From an uncultured Thermomicrobiaceae bacterium (GTDB taxonomy: Bacteria; Chloroflexota; Chloroflexia; Thermomicrobiales; Thermomicrobiaceae), in the NCBI GenBank assembly GCA_938082375.1, contig CALKCJ010000019.1:1-64000 (forward strand): a stretch of 64,000 nucleotides of DNA, read 5' to 3'. The notes beneath the pieces are model-generated. The model searched no databases. It saw nothing but the letters and a program-made list of their open reading frames with translations, and was not told the origin of the DNA. Every line of letters begins with the position of its first letter. Position 1 is the stretch's first letter. Shown one piece after another: positions 25,924 to 34,268 of this stretch. Position numbers and translations under genes: made by a program.

Positions 25924-27012
25924 CTACCTTTCTCCAGTGATTCCGTCGACCGCAGCCTGTTCCTCGTTGCCAGCCGCGGTGGAGGCAGCTCCGAGCTCGT
26001 GCACGAGATCGACCAGGTAGCACACGTTCTCGGCTGGCGTCTCCGGGAGGACGCCATGTCCCAGGTTGAAGATATGTCCTGGACGACCGCCAGCTTGCTC
26101 CAGGATCGTCCGCACTTGCCGCGCGATCTCGCGGCGTGGTGCGAAGAGCACCGCAGGGTCGAGGTTTCCCTGGATGGCTCGCTCGGGCCCGATCGCCGCC
26201 CAAGCGTCCGCTAGCCGGACGCGCCAGTCCACACTGATCACGTCGGCCCCGCTGGCGGCTAGTACCTGAAGGAAGCCAGCGGTGCCGGTGCCGAACAGGA
26301 TCACCGGCACGCCGAGCGGGCGCAGCCTTGTGACGATCCGCTTGACCCAGGGTAGGACGCGCTCCTGGTAGTCCAGCGGGCTCAGCGCACCGGCCCAGCT
26401 ATCGAAGAGCTGCACGGTCTGGGCGCCGGCCGCGACCTGAGCGCGGAGGTAGCGCGTGGTGACGTCAGCCAGCGTGTCCATGAGCGCGTCCCAGGCCCGC
26501 GGCTCGCTGAACATGAAGCGCTTTGTCTCCAAGTAGTGTCGCGAGCTGCCGCCTTCGATCAGGTAGCTGGCGACGGTGAACGGCGCACCAGCGAAGCCGA
26601 TCACCGGCACCTTGCCGCCCAGCTCCCGCCGCACCAGGCGGATCGCGTTGTAGATTGCCGGCGCGATCTCCTCAGTCTCCGGTCTGCGCAGGCGCGCGAC
26701 TGCTTCCGAGGTACGCACCGGATCGCGGATGACCGGCCCCTCGCCGGCCGCGAACTCGAGCCGGATCCCCATCGATACCACTGGCAAGAGGATGTCGGCG
26801 AAGATGATCGCGGCGTCGACGCCGAGCCGACGCACCGGCTGGAGCGTTACCTCGGCCGCTAGCTCCGCTCGGTTGCAGATGTCGAGCAGCGAGGCGCGCG
26901 CACGGATGGCCCGGTACTCGGGCAGATAGCGGCCGGCCTGGCGCATCAGCCAGACCGGAGTGGTATCGGTTCGCTCCCGCCGGCAGGCCCGGAGGAAGCG
27001 TGAATCTGCCAT
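25924..27012 (-). CDS. hemE: Uroporphyrinogen decarboxylase HemE
   Basis: A 362-residue enzyme that removes four carboxyl groups from uroporphyrinogen III to give coproporphyrinogen III. The signature WLMRQAGRYLPEYRAIR, with the substrate-binding Arg and Asp pattern, is intact, as are IIFADILLP, GFAGAPFTVASYLIEGG and NLGHGVLPETPAENV. The ATG at 27012 has GGTGGAG upstream; a TTG six codons earlier is less likely. It is the first gene of hemEHY and runs divergently from the nitroreductase gene across a 230-base gap. Confidence 0.94.
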   Translation of the reverse strand: MADSRFLRACRRERTDTTPVWLMRQAGRYLPEYRAIRARASLLDICNRAELAAEVTLQPVRRLGVDAAIIFADILLPVVSMGIRLEFAAGEGPVIRDPVRTSEAVARLRRPETEEIAPAIYNAIRLVRRELGGKVPVIGFAGAPFTVASYLIEGGSSRHYLETKRFMFSEPRAWDALMDTLADVTTRYLRAQVAAGAQTVQLFDSWAGALSPLDYQERVLPWVKRIVTRLRPLGVPVILFGTGTAGFLQVLAASGADVISVDWRVRLADAWAAIGPERAIQGNLDPAVLFAPRREIARQVRTILEQAGGRPGHIFNLGHGVLPETPAENVCYLVDLVHELGAASTAAGNEEQAAVDGITGER

Positions 27013-27242
27013 TGTGCTCCACCGTTCCAAGGCGGCTATGCAGAAACCGGCGTCGCGATACGGACTCGCACCACCGGTGCACGCGCAATTCTACCAGTAC
27101 GACCGCGCTGTGGCGGGCTGGAAAAATCGGAGTTGCTGCCCGATCATTCGAGTGACAAGCATGGTGTGGTAGGCCGAGGCGGCATAGTGCGCCACCGCAA
27201 CCGCGCGGGGGGGCACGAGGCGGTTCGGAGGTGAGCGACACG

Positions 27243-27797
27243 ATGGCAACGCTGCCCAACGCCCGTGAGGTGCTCGAGCAGATCCGAAAGGTGCGGCAGA
27301 TCCGGCGGTACCGGCCTGATCCAGTCCCCGAGGACGTGGTCACCGAACTTCTGGAGGTGGCTCGTTGGACGGGCAGCTCGCGGAATACCCAGCCCTGGCA
27401 CTTCATCGTGGTCGACGACCGGGAGATCTTGCGCCAGATCAGCCTGCTCCGCGCGCCGATCAACTGGGTATCCGATGCCCCGCTGGGGATCGCCATCGTG
27501 CTCGATGGCGCGAGTGAGATCAGTGAAGCCTATGACGAGGGACGGGTCACCGAACGCCTGCTGATCGCAGCCAAGCTGCTCGGACTCGGCGGTGGCGTCG
27601 CCTGGTACGGCGACGCCGGCCAGCAAGCCGAGGCTAAGCGCATTCTCGGGATTCCAGCGGAGCGCACGGCGCGCTCGCTCGTGACCATCGGCTACCCCCG
27701 CTCGACGCGTGATCCGCGGCCCGTTCTCGCACGCGGTGGCCGCAAGCCGCTGGCCGAGCTGGTCAGCTTCAACCGTTACGGCGAGCGCTGGCACTGA
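27243..27797 (+). CDS. Nitroreductase family protein
   Basis: A 184-residue FMN-binding nitroreductase-fold protein. The N-terminal VRQIRRYRPDPVPEDVV with the FMN-phosphate Arg residues and the following ARWTGSSRNTQPWHFIVV are typical. The middle RLLIAAKLLGLGGGVAWYG contacts FMN. The length fits the small NfnB/BluB-like group, which reduces nitro compounds, quinones or flavins with NAD(P)H. GGAGGTGAG precedes ATG 27243; a GTG at 27231 lies inside this site and is rejected as the start. It is not part of an operon. Confidence 0.82.
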   Translation: MATLPNAREVLEQIRKVRQIRRYRPDPVPEDVVTELLEVARWTGSSRNTQPWHFIVVDDREILRQISLLRAPINWVSDAPLGIAIVLDGASEISEAYDEGRVTERLLIAAKLLGLGGGVAWYGDAGQQAEAKRILGIPAERTARSLVTIGYPRSTRDPRPVLARGGRKPLAELVSFNRYGERWH

Positions 27798-28146
27798 CTG
27801 CTGTCCCGTTCGCTCGGCAACGTGCGGGGCTGCGTGGTCGCCAGTCGACTTGCTCTGGCAGAGAGGCTCCAGGCGGTCGGCAACGCTCTCGAATGGTCGA
27901 GCTGCGGCTGAGGCGGTGCTCGCCGAGCGGCGCTGAGCAGCGGCCGCCGAGCCTCGCTGTGCCAGTACTGGCCTTTCGGGGAGCATGGGCCTCGACATGA
28001 TGTACACTCAGGTTGGCCCGAGTGAGCTGGTTAGGTCGCGAGCCGGGAACACGGCCTCCACTGATCTACGCTCGGGAGCGCATCATCGGTCGCCGCTAAT
28101 GGCCGAGGGGGCGATCCTGGAGCGCGCCGACCGCAGAGGGATGCGC
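27798..28146. other. Gap without a recognised gene
   Basis: These 349 bases separate the nitroreductase gene from the second lipoprotein gene. Short open frames continue upstream of the lipoprotein start, but they lack a ribosome binding site and any resemblance to its paralogue. A TACACT at 28003-28008 has no -35 partner. I see nothing else of note. Confidence 0.4.
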
Positions 28147-29097
28147 ATGGAACTGAGCGCAGCGTGGAGACACCACCGCCAACGTCGCGAGAGCTGGTTG
28201 CGCGACCAACCGGTCGTCGTGTTGGCTGCCCTGCTGCTCCTGACGGCGTGTACCGGCATCGGCGTGCCGGGGGCGACGCCGACGCCGACTCCGATCGCCC
28301 ACCCGAGTGGGCCTGACGAGCTGGTACTCCGCATCGACGTTGGTGGGGGCTGGCTCCCACCACTGTATTCGGTCACCTGGCCTCCGAAGCTCTCGGTCTA
28401 CGGTGACGGCGCGGTGATCCAGCTCGGCCCTCAGATGACGATCTACCCTCCGCCCGCGCTGCCCAATGTCCTCCAGAGCCGAATCAGTGAGGCGGGCCTC
28501 CAGCGCGTGCTACGTGAAGCTGAGGCCGCTGGCCTGCTGGCTGGCGACGCCGATTATCCCCTGCCTGGGGTCTACGACGCTCCGACGACCTTCTTCACTG
28601 TGAATGCGGCCGGCCGAACCAGCCGGGTATCGGTCTACGCCTTAGGCCTCGACGAGGGAGCCGATACGTCCGCGCTCTCGCCGGAACAACGTGCCGCTCG
28701 CCAGCGCCTGGCTGCCTTTTACGAGACGGCGATGAATCTCCTCAGCTGGTTACCAGCCGAGGAGGTGATCGAGCGGGATGCCCCCTACCTCATCACGAAG
28801 CTACAGGTGGTCGTGATCCCAGCGGAACTGCTCCAGCAACCGCCGGAATGGAGTCCAGCGCGGGCCAAGCCGTGGCCACTGGCGACCCCACTGGCGACCT
28901 TCGGCGAGCCCGCGCCCTGGTTCTCACCGCAAGCGCGTTGTGGTGTCGTCTCGAGCCGCAAGGAGCTGCCGCGACTGCTCCAGGAGCTCCAGCAAGCCAA
29001 TACCCTCACCCGCTGGGAGAGCGAAGGGAAGGAATACGGCCTGGTAGTGCGTCCGCTTCTGCCCGACGAGACGGGGTGTAGCCCACCGTTCACGTAA
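28147..29097 (+). CDS. Secreted lipoprotein of unknown family, copy 2
   Basis: A 316-residue paralogue of the lipoprotein at 21470-22426. The leader VVVLAALLLLTACTG gives a lipobox Cys, then a short TPTPTP linker and the folded domain starting HPSGPDELVLRI. Shared blocks are VYGDGAVIQLGPQMTIYPPP, VLREAEAAGLLAGD, FTVNAAGRTSRVS, QARCGVV and the terminal LLPDETGC. The N-terminal leaders differ, so the copies are not a recent duplication. AGAGGG precedes ATG 28147. The 3' end overlaps the hydratase gene on the other strand by 8 bases. Function unknown. Confidence 0.68.
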   Translation: MELSAAWRHHRQRRESWLRDQPVVVLAALLLLTACTGIGVPGATPTPTPIAHPSGPDELVLRIDVGGGWLPPLYSVTWPPKLSVYGDGAVIQLGPQMTIYPPPALPNVLQSRISEAGLQRVLREAEAAGLLAGDADYPLPGVYDAPTTFFTVNAAGRTSRVSVYALGLDEGADTSALSPEQRAARQRLAAFYETAMNLLSWLPAEEVIERDAPYLITKLQVVVIPAELLQQPPEWSPARAKPWPLATPLATFGEPAPWFSPQARCGVVSSRKELPRLLQELQQANTLTRWESEGKEYGLVVRPLLPDETGCSPPFT

Positions 29098-29899
29098 AGC
29101 GGACGGTCAGCGGCGGCTGGCCGAACATCTCGACCACGAAGAGATCGCCGGCCTGCGCCCGGATAGCGCGGGCAAGCGAGCCAGAGATGACGATGTCGCC
29201 CGGCTCCAGCCGAATCCCGAACTCGCCCAGCTTGTTGGCCAGCCAGGCGACCGCGCGGGCCGGATGACCGAGCGCCGCGGCACCGATCCCCTCGGCGGCT
29301 GGCCGTCCATTGTGGTGAACCAGCATGCCGATCGTCCGCAGGTCGGCCTCGCGGAGGCTGCGGCTCCAGGTGCCGACCACGAAGCCGCCGTAGGAGGCGT
29401 TGTCGGCGATAGTGTCCGCCAGTTTAATGCGCCAGCCCTCGATCCGGCTGTCGACGATCTCGACCGCGAGTGCCACGGCCTCGGTGGCGGCCAGCACGGC
29501 CTGGAGCGTCACCCCGGGGCCGGCCAGCGGCTTGCCGATCAGGAAGGCCAGCTCACCCTCGAGCCGGGGCTGGATGAAGAGCCGCGCTGGCACGTCGGCC
29601 CGCCCGCGCTTAGCTGGGAAGAAGCGGGAGGCCCAGAGGTTGCCGTAGTCCGGCTCGAAGACACCCATCTGCTCCTGCATCGCCCGGCTCGTCAGCCCGA
29701 TCTTGCGGCCGACGGTGCGCTCGCCCCGGCGTGCGCGCAGCTCGCTCCACCGCGTCTGGATCGCATAGGCCTCCTCGGCGCTAAGCGGACCGACGCGCTC
29801 GGTCAGCGGCGGGATCGTCGTCGCCGTCTCCCAGGCGTGGTCGAGCCGCTCGGCCAGCGCCTCAATGTCCGAACCTGCAACCACGCGCTGCTCTGCCAT
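29090..29899 (-). CDS. 2-oxopent-4-enoate hydratase / 4-oxalocrotonate decarboxylase family protein
   Basis: A 269-residue member of the MhpD/DmpE/DmpH family of the fumarylacetoacetate hydrolase fold, acting late in meta-cleavage of catechols. Recognisable are [18 protein letters not shown], the metal-binding [15 protein letters not shown], and [20 protein letters not shown]. Hydratase (DmpE) and decarboxylase (DmpH) are hard to separate by eye; the tautomerase gene at 32876 makes either plausible. AGGAG lies 7 bases before ATG 29899. It appears intact, whereas the two upstream operon members (DmpG, DmpF) are only fragments. It may therefore be an orphan enzyme. Confidence 0.8.
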   Translation of the reverse strand: MAEQRVVAGSDIEALAERLDHAWETATTIPPLTERVGPLSAEEAYAIQTRWSELRARRGERTVGRKIGLTSRAMQEQMGVFEPDYGNLWASRFFPAKRGRADVPARLFIQPRLEGELAFLIGKPLAGPGVTLQAVLAATEAVALAVEIVDSRIEGWRIKLADTIADNASYGGFVVGTWSRSLREADLRTIGMLVHHNGRPAAEGIGAAALGHPARAVAWLANKLGEFGIRLEPGDIVISGSLARAIRAQAGDLFVVEMFGQPPLTVRFT

Positions 29900-29913
29900 C
29901 ACCCGCTCCTTCC

Positions 29914-30215
29914 TCACGGCTCGAGCTGGGCGAGCAAGACGCTCCCCTCCGGCCCGTACGCCTCGAGCACGCCCGGCCGGGCGGGAACGGCCGCTGCCGG
30001 CGCGCGGTCTCGATCAGCTCGATCTCCGAGGTGCCGGAGAAGCCGTACTGGATCGAGCTCCCCGCGACCCCATCGCCGTGGGTCACCTCGATCACCGGGA
30101 CGCCAGCGGCATCCAGCGCCTGGACGATCCTTTGCACCTGCTCGCGGGTGAACTGGTGTTTCATCGCGTGCGAGCCATCGCGCAGGGTCGTGTCGGTCAC
30201 CCGTGGGGCGTTCAT
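29914..30215 (-). pseudogene. Truncated 4-hydroxy-2-oxovalerate aldolase (DmpG/MhpE) remnant
   Basis: About 72 codons from ATG 30215 match the start of the DmpG aldolase: [33 protein letters not shown] and SEIELIETA. Family members have about 340 residues. After codon 72 the frame becomes Pro/Arg/Ser-rich junk. In the next frame a 28-codon tail (ending [18 protein letters not shown], stop 29914-29916) reads like a real C-terminus, but I cannot assign it. This fits an internal deletion with frame change. The start still overlaps the DmpF stop as ATGA, a relic of the original operon. Confidence 0.75.
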
Positions 30216-30334
30216 GCCGCCACCTCCTCGCGCACGCCGAGCAGGTGCCGGGCGAACAGCTCGCCCACCTGCCGGGCGGCTGCGGTCATGATGTCCAGAT
30301 TACCAGCGTAAGGCGGCAGGAAGTCGCCGGCACC
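30212..30334 (-). pseudogene. C-terminal remnant of acetaldehyde dehydrogenase (acylating), DmpF/MhpF
   Basis: Forty codons read [19 protein letters not shown] and on to a stop at 30212-30214. This is the characteristic C-terminus of the acylating acetaldehyde dehydrogenase that partners DmpG. The rest of the roughly 300-residue protein is missing; upstream codons are unrelated. The stop overlaps the DmpG start. The breakpoint is near 30334. Confidence 0.75.
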
Positions 30335-30536
30335 TGGATCCCCATATTCGTTGTGTTGTTCCCGAGGACACGTGCTGCCCATCGCACCCTCAGCGTCTGT
30401 CATGGGTGATCCTTAGGCGATTGCACAGGACGATCGTCAACACCGAGCCACCGCCCGTTGACTGCGACGGCCTCACTAGTTTCGTGTCCGCTCTTGTGAG
30501 GCTCGCCATCTCGCACGCGAACCGAGGAGGAACGAA

Positions 30537-30918
30537 ATGAACAACCTCGTGAAGCCGGTCTTGAGGCTCCTGCCCGGCGAGGAGTACCTGGAAAGCCTGC
30601 GCGAGGGGCGACGTGTGCTCTTCCAGGGTGAATGGGTCAAACACGTCACCACTCATCCCGCATTCCGGAACGCGGCCCGCTCGGTGGTCCGCTTCTGCGA
30701 TGCCCTGCACGCGCCCGAGACGACGAACACGCTCCCGGCCACTGACCGCTGCCAAGAGCCCCTTCGATAGCCCTCGAGCTACCGCACCCTTGCTCAACCC
30801 AGAGGTGCAGCCGATCCTCGAGCGCTACCGACGCAGGACCGGTATGCCGGCCAAGGAGCAGAGCAAACTCTACAAACTAGTGTGGGACGCGATGTACTCC
30901 GAGTTCGCGGGCCGGCAC
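30537..30918 (+). pseudogene. Deleted 4-hydroxyphenylacetate 3-monooxygenase (HpaB family) remnant
   Basis: After a strong AGGAGGAACGAA site, ATG 30537 starts a good HpaB N-terminus: [20 protein letters not shown] and [17 protein letters not shown], lost after about codon 65. In another frame, from about 30793, comes the HpaB C-terminus EQSKLYKLVWDAMYSEFAGRH. Family members have about 480-520 residues, so roughly three quarters has been deleted. The flavin-dependent hydroxylase would have made a catechol for the dioxygenase downstream. It cannot be functional. Confidence 0.78.
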
Positions 30919-31747
30919 AGGAGGACTGGTACCTCTACACGCTGAAGCTGACCGAAGCGCTGGACGCATGGCTGGCGCACGTGGCTTTACAGGTCTCGAC
31001 GCCCGAGCTGTTGCAGATCGGGGCGGAGAAGATCGAGCGGCGCGGGCTAGGCCTGGGCTGGAGCGAGGGCGACCTCGGCCCGGGGACGAGCTTCCGGTTC
31101 CGCGTGCCCGACGGCTACCAGATGGAGGTGGTGTGGGAGCTCGGGTACTGCCAGGCGCTGGAGGAGCAGCACAGTCCGCTCCGCAACCGCTCCAGCGCCG
31201 ACCGCCACGCGGTGTCCCCCTCCTGCGGCTCGACCACGTTAACTGCTTCGTGCGCCAGGTGGAGTCGCATGAGGCGTTCCTCTGCGAGGCGCTTCAAGCT
31301 GCGCGAGACCAAGATCGGCGGGGATCGGCTCAAGGTCGGATCCTGGCTCAGCGTCAGCCCGTTGGTGCATGAGATCGCGGTCATGCGCGACGGCACGGGG
31401 CAGGGGGAGCGGCTCCACCACGTCGCTTACTGGCACGGCTACCCGCAGCACCTGTACGACGTCGCCGAGCTGTGCATGGATTGGGGCGTGCGCATCGAGG
31501 CTGGCCCGGGCAAGCATGGGACTACCCTGGCGTTCTTCCTCTACCTCTTCGAGCCGGGGGCAACCGCGTCGAGCTGTTTGGCGACACGGGATACCTGATC
31601 TTCGATCCAGACTGGAAAACGGTGGTCTGGGACGTGGCTAACGAGTCCGATCTCTACCACAGCACCATCTGGATCGGGGCGCCCACGATGCCGGAGTCGT
31701 TCTACACCTACGGCACGCCCGAGAGGGCCATCGTCACCTCGCCGTAA
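30915..31747 (+). pseudogene. Frameshifted catechol 2,3-dioxygenase
   Basis: Pieces of an extradiol ring-cleavage dioxygenase lie in alternating frames: AHVALQVSTPELLQ and FRFRVPDGYQMEVVWE (to about 31190), then LLRLDHVNCFVRQVE in a second frame, then KLRETKIGGDRLKVGSWLS and LHHVAYWHGYPQHLYDVAEL back in the first, then GGNRVELFGDTGYLIFDPDW in the second to the stop at 31747. The iron ligands (His of LDHVN, His of HHVAYW, Glu of RVELF) are all present but in different frames. The first 60 or so residues are lost at the junction with the HpaB tail. At least three frame changes make it inactive. Confidence 0.82.
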
Positions 31748-31807
31748 CCTGACGATTCGGGGGATGCCCTGGAGGAGGACGCGGGAGTACTCAGGGAGCA
31801 GGAAGAT

Positions 31808-32856
31808 ATGATCGATGTCCACGCGCACTTCATCCCGCCGGCCGTGCTGGACTGGGTGCGCGGGCACGCCGACGCCTCGGACGCACGCTGGGAGCAGCGC
31901 GACCCGGCGAAGGCGCCGTTTCTCACGGTCGGCGGGAAGTGGGCCTTCGAGCTGAAGCCGGCCTTTTACGATGCCGATCTCTTCCTGGCCGAGCAGGCAC
32001 GAGCCGGCGTGCGGCACAGTCTCGTCTCACCTGTCCCGCAGCTCTTCCTCTACGACGCCGAGCCGGCGCTGACGTGCGAACTCGCGCGCCTCTACAACGA
32101 CGAGCTTATCGCCTGGCATCGGGAGCGACCCGACCGGCTCTCCGGCCTGGCGACGCTCCCACTCAATGCGCCGGAGCTGGCAGCGCGCGAACTGGAGCGC
32201 GTCTGCGACGCTGGCCTCCGCGGTGCCATCATCGGCCCGGGCTGCGGCGACCGGTTGCTGAGCGACCCGGCCTTCGCTCCCGTGTGGGAAACCGCCGACC
32301 AGTTAGAGGCCGTGCTCTTCCTCCACCCGCTCCTGAGCTAGGATCTCCGGCTCCGTCGCCCGCAGATGCCCAACCTGATCGGCGTGCTCTGGGAGACGAC
32401 AGTGTCGCTGACGGACCTGGTCTTGAGCGGGCTGCTGATCGTTATCCACGGATCACGCTGCTGGTCACGCACGGCGGTGGCTTCCTGCCGTAGCAGATCG
32501 GGCGAATCAACCAGGGATACCGAGTGTGGCCGTCCGGAGCGGGCCACCGGTTCAGTCCAGCGACTATCCTCGTCGCCTGTGGTTCGACACAGTACTGTGG
32601 GGTACTGTGGGCTCCGAAGGCGATCCGGCTCCTGATCAGCTTCGTGGGGCGAGAGCGCGTCGCTCTCGGGTCGGACTATCCCTTCGGCTTCTCGATGTGG
32701 CCGCCACTCGGTGAGGAGGTTTTGGGTGTTAAGATGCTGCTGCATGTGCCCGGTATCCCCACTCTCCGTGGCACATGGCGCAATCCGATAAAAGGGCTTG
32801 CATCCCGCACCGTCGGCGGCACCGCTGGCACGCCGGTGATGGTTGAGCCGAGCTGA
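31808..32856 (+). pseudogene. Broken ACMSD-type amidohydrolase (decarboxylase family)
   Basis: An intact N-terminal half (177 codons) starts MIDVHAHFIPPAVLDW, with the metal-binding His-x-His, and runs to FLHPLLS, where a TAG (32339-32341) interrupts the frame. The same frame continues with LRLRRPQMPNLIGVLWETT and TDLVLSGLL. It then shifts to another frame for RYPRITLLVTHGGGFLP, meets a second TAG (32491-32493) in place of an expected sense codon, and resumes with QIGRINQGYRVWP, ending in a later GSDYPFGF segment. Relatives include 2-amino-3-carboxymuconate semialdehyde decarboxylase and resorcylate decarboxylases. At least two nonsense changes and several frameshifts are visible. Confidence 0.8.
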
Positions 32857-32875
32857 CCGGAAGGAGGGGAGAGGG

Positions 32876-33091
32876 ATGCCGCTTCTCGAGGTGATCTATG
32901 CGCGGGCAGAGCCGCTGCCGGTCGAGCGGCGGCGCGCCTTCGTCCGCGAGGCGGAGGAGATCTTCCGCGCGGTGCTCGGCACGCCGCCGGGGCGCCTGCG
33001 GCTGGCTTTCTACTCCCTCGAACCAGAAGAGAGCCTCTCTCTTCTGGACGAAGGGCCGTCGGAGACCTACGCCGGCCAGCAATCCTCCTAA
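32876..33091 (+). CDS. 4-oxalocrotonate tautomerase family protein
   Basis: A 71-residue tautomerase-superfamily protein, slightly longer than the usual 60-65. Met is followed directly by Pro (MPLLEVIYARAEPLPVERR), so processing would expose the catalytic Pro1. The helix RAFVREAEEIFRAVLGTPP follows. The enzyme would ketonise 2-hydroxymuconate in meta-cleavage. GGAGGGGAGAGGG precedes the ATG. It is the only apparently intact gene on the plus-strand side of the decayed island. The last 15 residues do not resemble the family, so the C-terminus may be altered. Confidence 0.68.
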   Translation: MPLLEVIYARAEPLPVERRRAFVREAEEIFRAVLGTPPGRLRLAFYSLEPEESLSLLDEGPSETYAGQQSS

Positions 33092-33194
33092 ACGAGAACC
33101 CACATGCTTGAGCGTTGGATTCCGACCCTCCAGCCGATGGCGTAGAATGGCGCGAGCTGCTCGTCGTTTGGTCGGGGAAAGGAGCGTGGTTCTG

Positions 33195-34148
33195 ATGGCG
33201 AAGGACGTGCTGGTGCTGTCCTGGAAATACGGCGGAGTGCGCGAGGAGATCGCACGGTTCCTCGAGTCTCGCGGCTGCCGACTCGCTGAGCGCGAGATCG
33301 TCTACCCGGTCACCGAGGACCACCTCTGCGAGTTGATCCGCGACGTCGACGGACTGATTACCGGGCTCGAGCCGGTGACGAAGAAGGTGCTCGCGCACGC
33401 CAACCGCCTGAAGGTAATCAGCACCAGCGGGGTCGGGTACGACCATATCGATGTGGAGGAGGCGAGCCGCCGCGGCATCGCGGTCTGTATTTGCGCCGGG
33501 TGCAACAACCACTCGGTCGCGGAGCTGGCGGTTGGCATGATGATCGGCCTCTCGCGGCGGATGCTCGAGGCCGATCGCGCCATGCGGCGTGGTGAGTGGG
33601 GACGGTTTTTCGGGCAGGAACTGTGGGGCAAGACGCTCGGCATCATCGGCCTCGGACGTGCCGGTAAGAGCGTGGCTCTACTGGGTCGAGCGTTCGGGAT
33701 GCGGGTGCTGGCCTACGATATCCGCTGGGACATTACCTTCGCCAACGAGCACGGGATCAGCTACGTGCCGCTGGAGCGGCTGCTGCGTGAAGCTGACTAC
33801 GTGTCGCTCCACGTGCCGCTGACACCCCAGACGCGCTACCTGATCGACGAGGGCGCGCTTAGCCTGATGAAATCCACCGCTTACCTGATCAACGTGGCCC
33901 GTGGCCCGGTCGTAAAGCAGTCCGCTTTGGTCGAGGCGTTGCGCAACGGCAAGATCGCAGGAGCGGGCCTCGATGTCTTCGAGGTCGAGCCGATCGACGA
34001 CAACCCGTTCATCCAGTTCGAGAATGTGATCATGACGCCGCACCTCGGCGGGTCGACGCAGGAAGCGCTGGAGCGAACGCTCTATCTCTCGTTGACCAAC
34101 GTGACGAACGTACTCAATGGTTTGCCCGCGCATTGCCAGGTCAACTAG
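33195..34148 (+). CDS. D-isomer-specific 2-hydroxyacid dehydrogenase
   Basis: A 317-residue NAD-dependent dehydrogenase of the phosphoglycerate-dehydrogenase-like family. The NAD fold is LGIIGLGRAGKSVALLGRAF. The catalytic Arg lies in LINVARGPVVKQ, the Glu in GLDVFEVEPI, and the His in MTPHLGGSTQEA. There is no C-terminal ACT domain, which argues against a regulated serine-pathway enzyme; glyoxylate, hydroxypyruvate or another 2-keto acid is possible. ATG 33195 has AAAGGAG about 11 bases upstream. It is followed on the same strand by the M42 peptidase gene. Confidence 0.86.
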   Translation: MAKDVLVLSWKYGGVREEIARFLESRGCRLAEREIVYPVTEDHLCELIRDVDGLITGLEPVTKKVLAHANRLKVISTSGVGYDHIDVEEASRRGIAVCICAGCNNHSVAELAVGMMIGLSRRMLEADRAMRRGEWGRFFGQELWGKTLGIIGLGRAGKSVALLGRAFGMRVLAYDIRWDITFANEHGISYVPLERLLREADYVSLHVPLTPQTRYLIDEGALSLMKSTAYLINVARGPVVKQSALVEALRNGKIAGAGLDVFEVEPIDDNPFIQFENVIMTPHLGGSTQEALERTLYLSLTNVTNVLNGLPAHCQVN

Positions 34149-34268
34149 GTACCGGCTCGATACACGCGCATCGAGGCGCGCACCGCGCGTACTGCTGGTC
34201 GATGGTTACCGCCTTGTCGCGGCGCGAGGGAGAGAACGCGCGATGCAGCACAGCAGGAGGTATAGGTC

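Noticed and set aside
27088-27093. TAGAAT with a TGG extension on the minus strand as a hemE promoter
   Set aside because: No -35 match at any usual distance; a lone extended -10 in a 230-base gap is weak evidence.
31808-32856. Selenocysteine or stop-codon recoding to explain the amidohydrolase stops
   Set aside because: The stops are TAG, no pyrrolysine context is seen, and frameshifts occur in the same gene.
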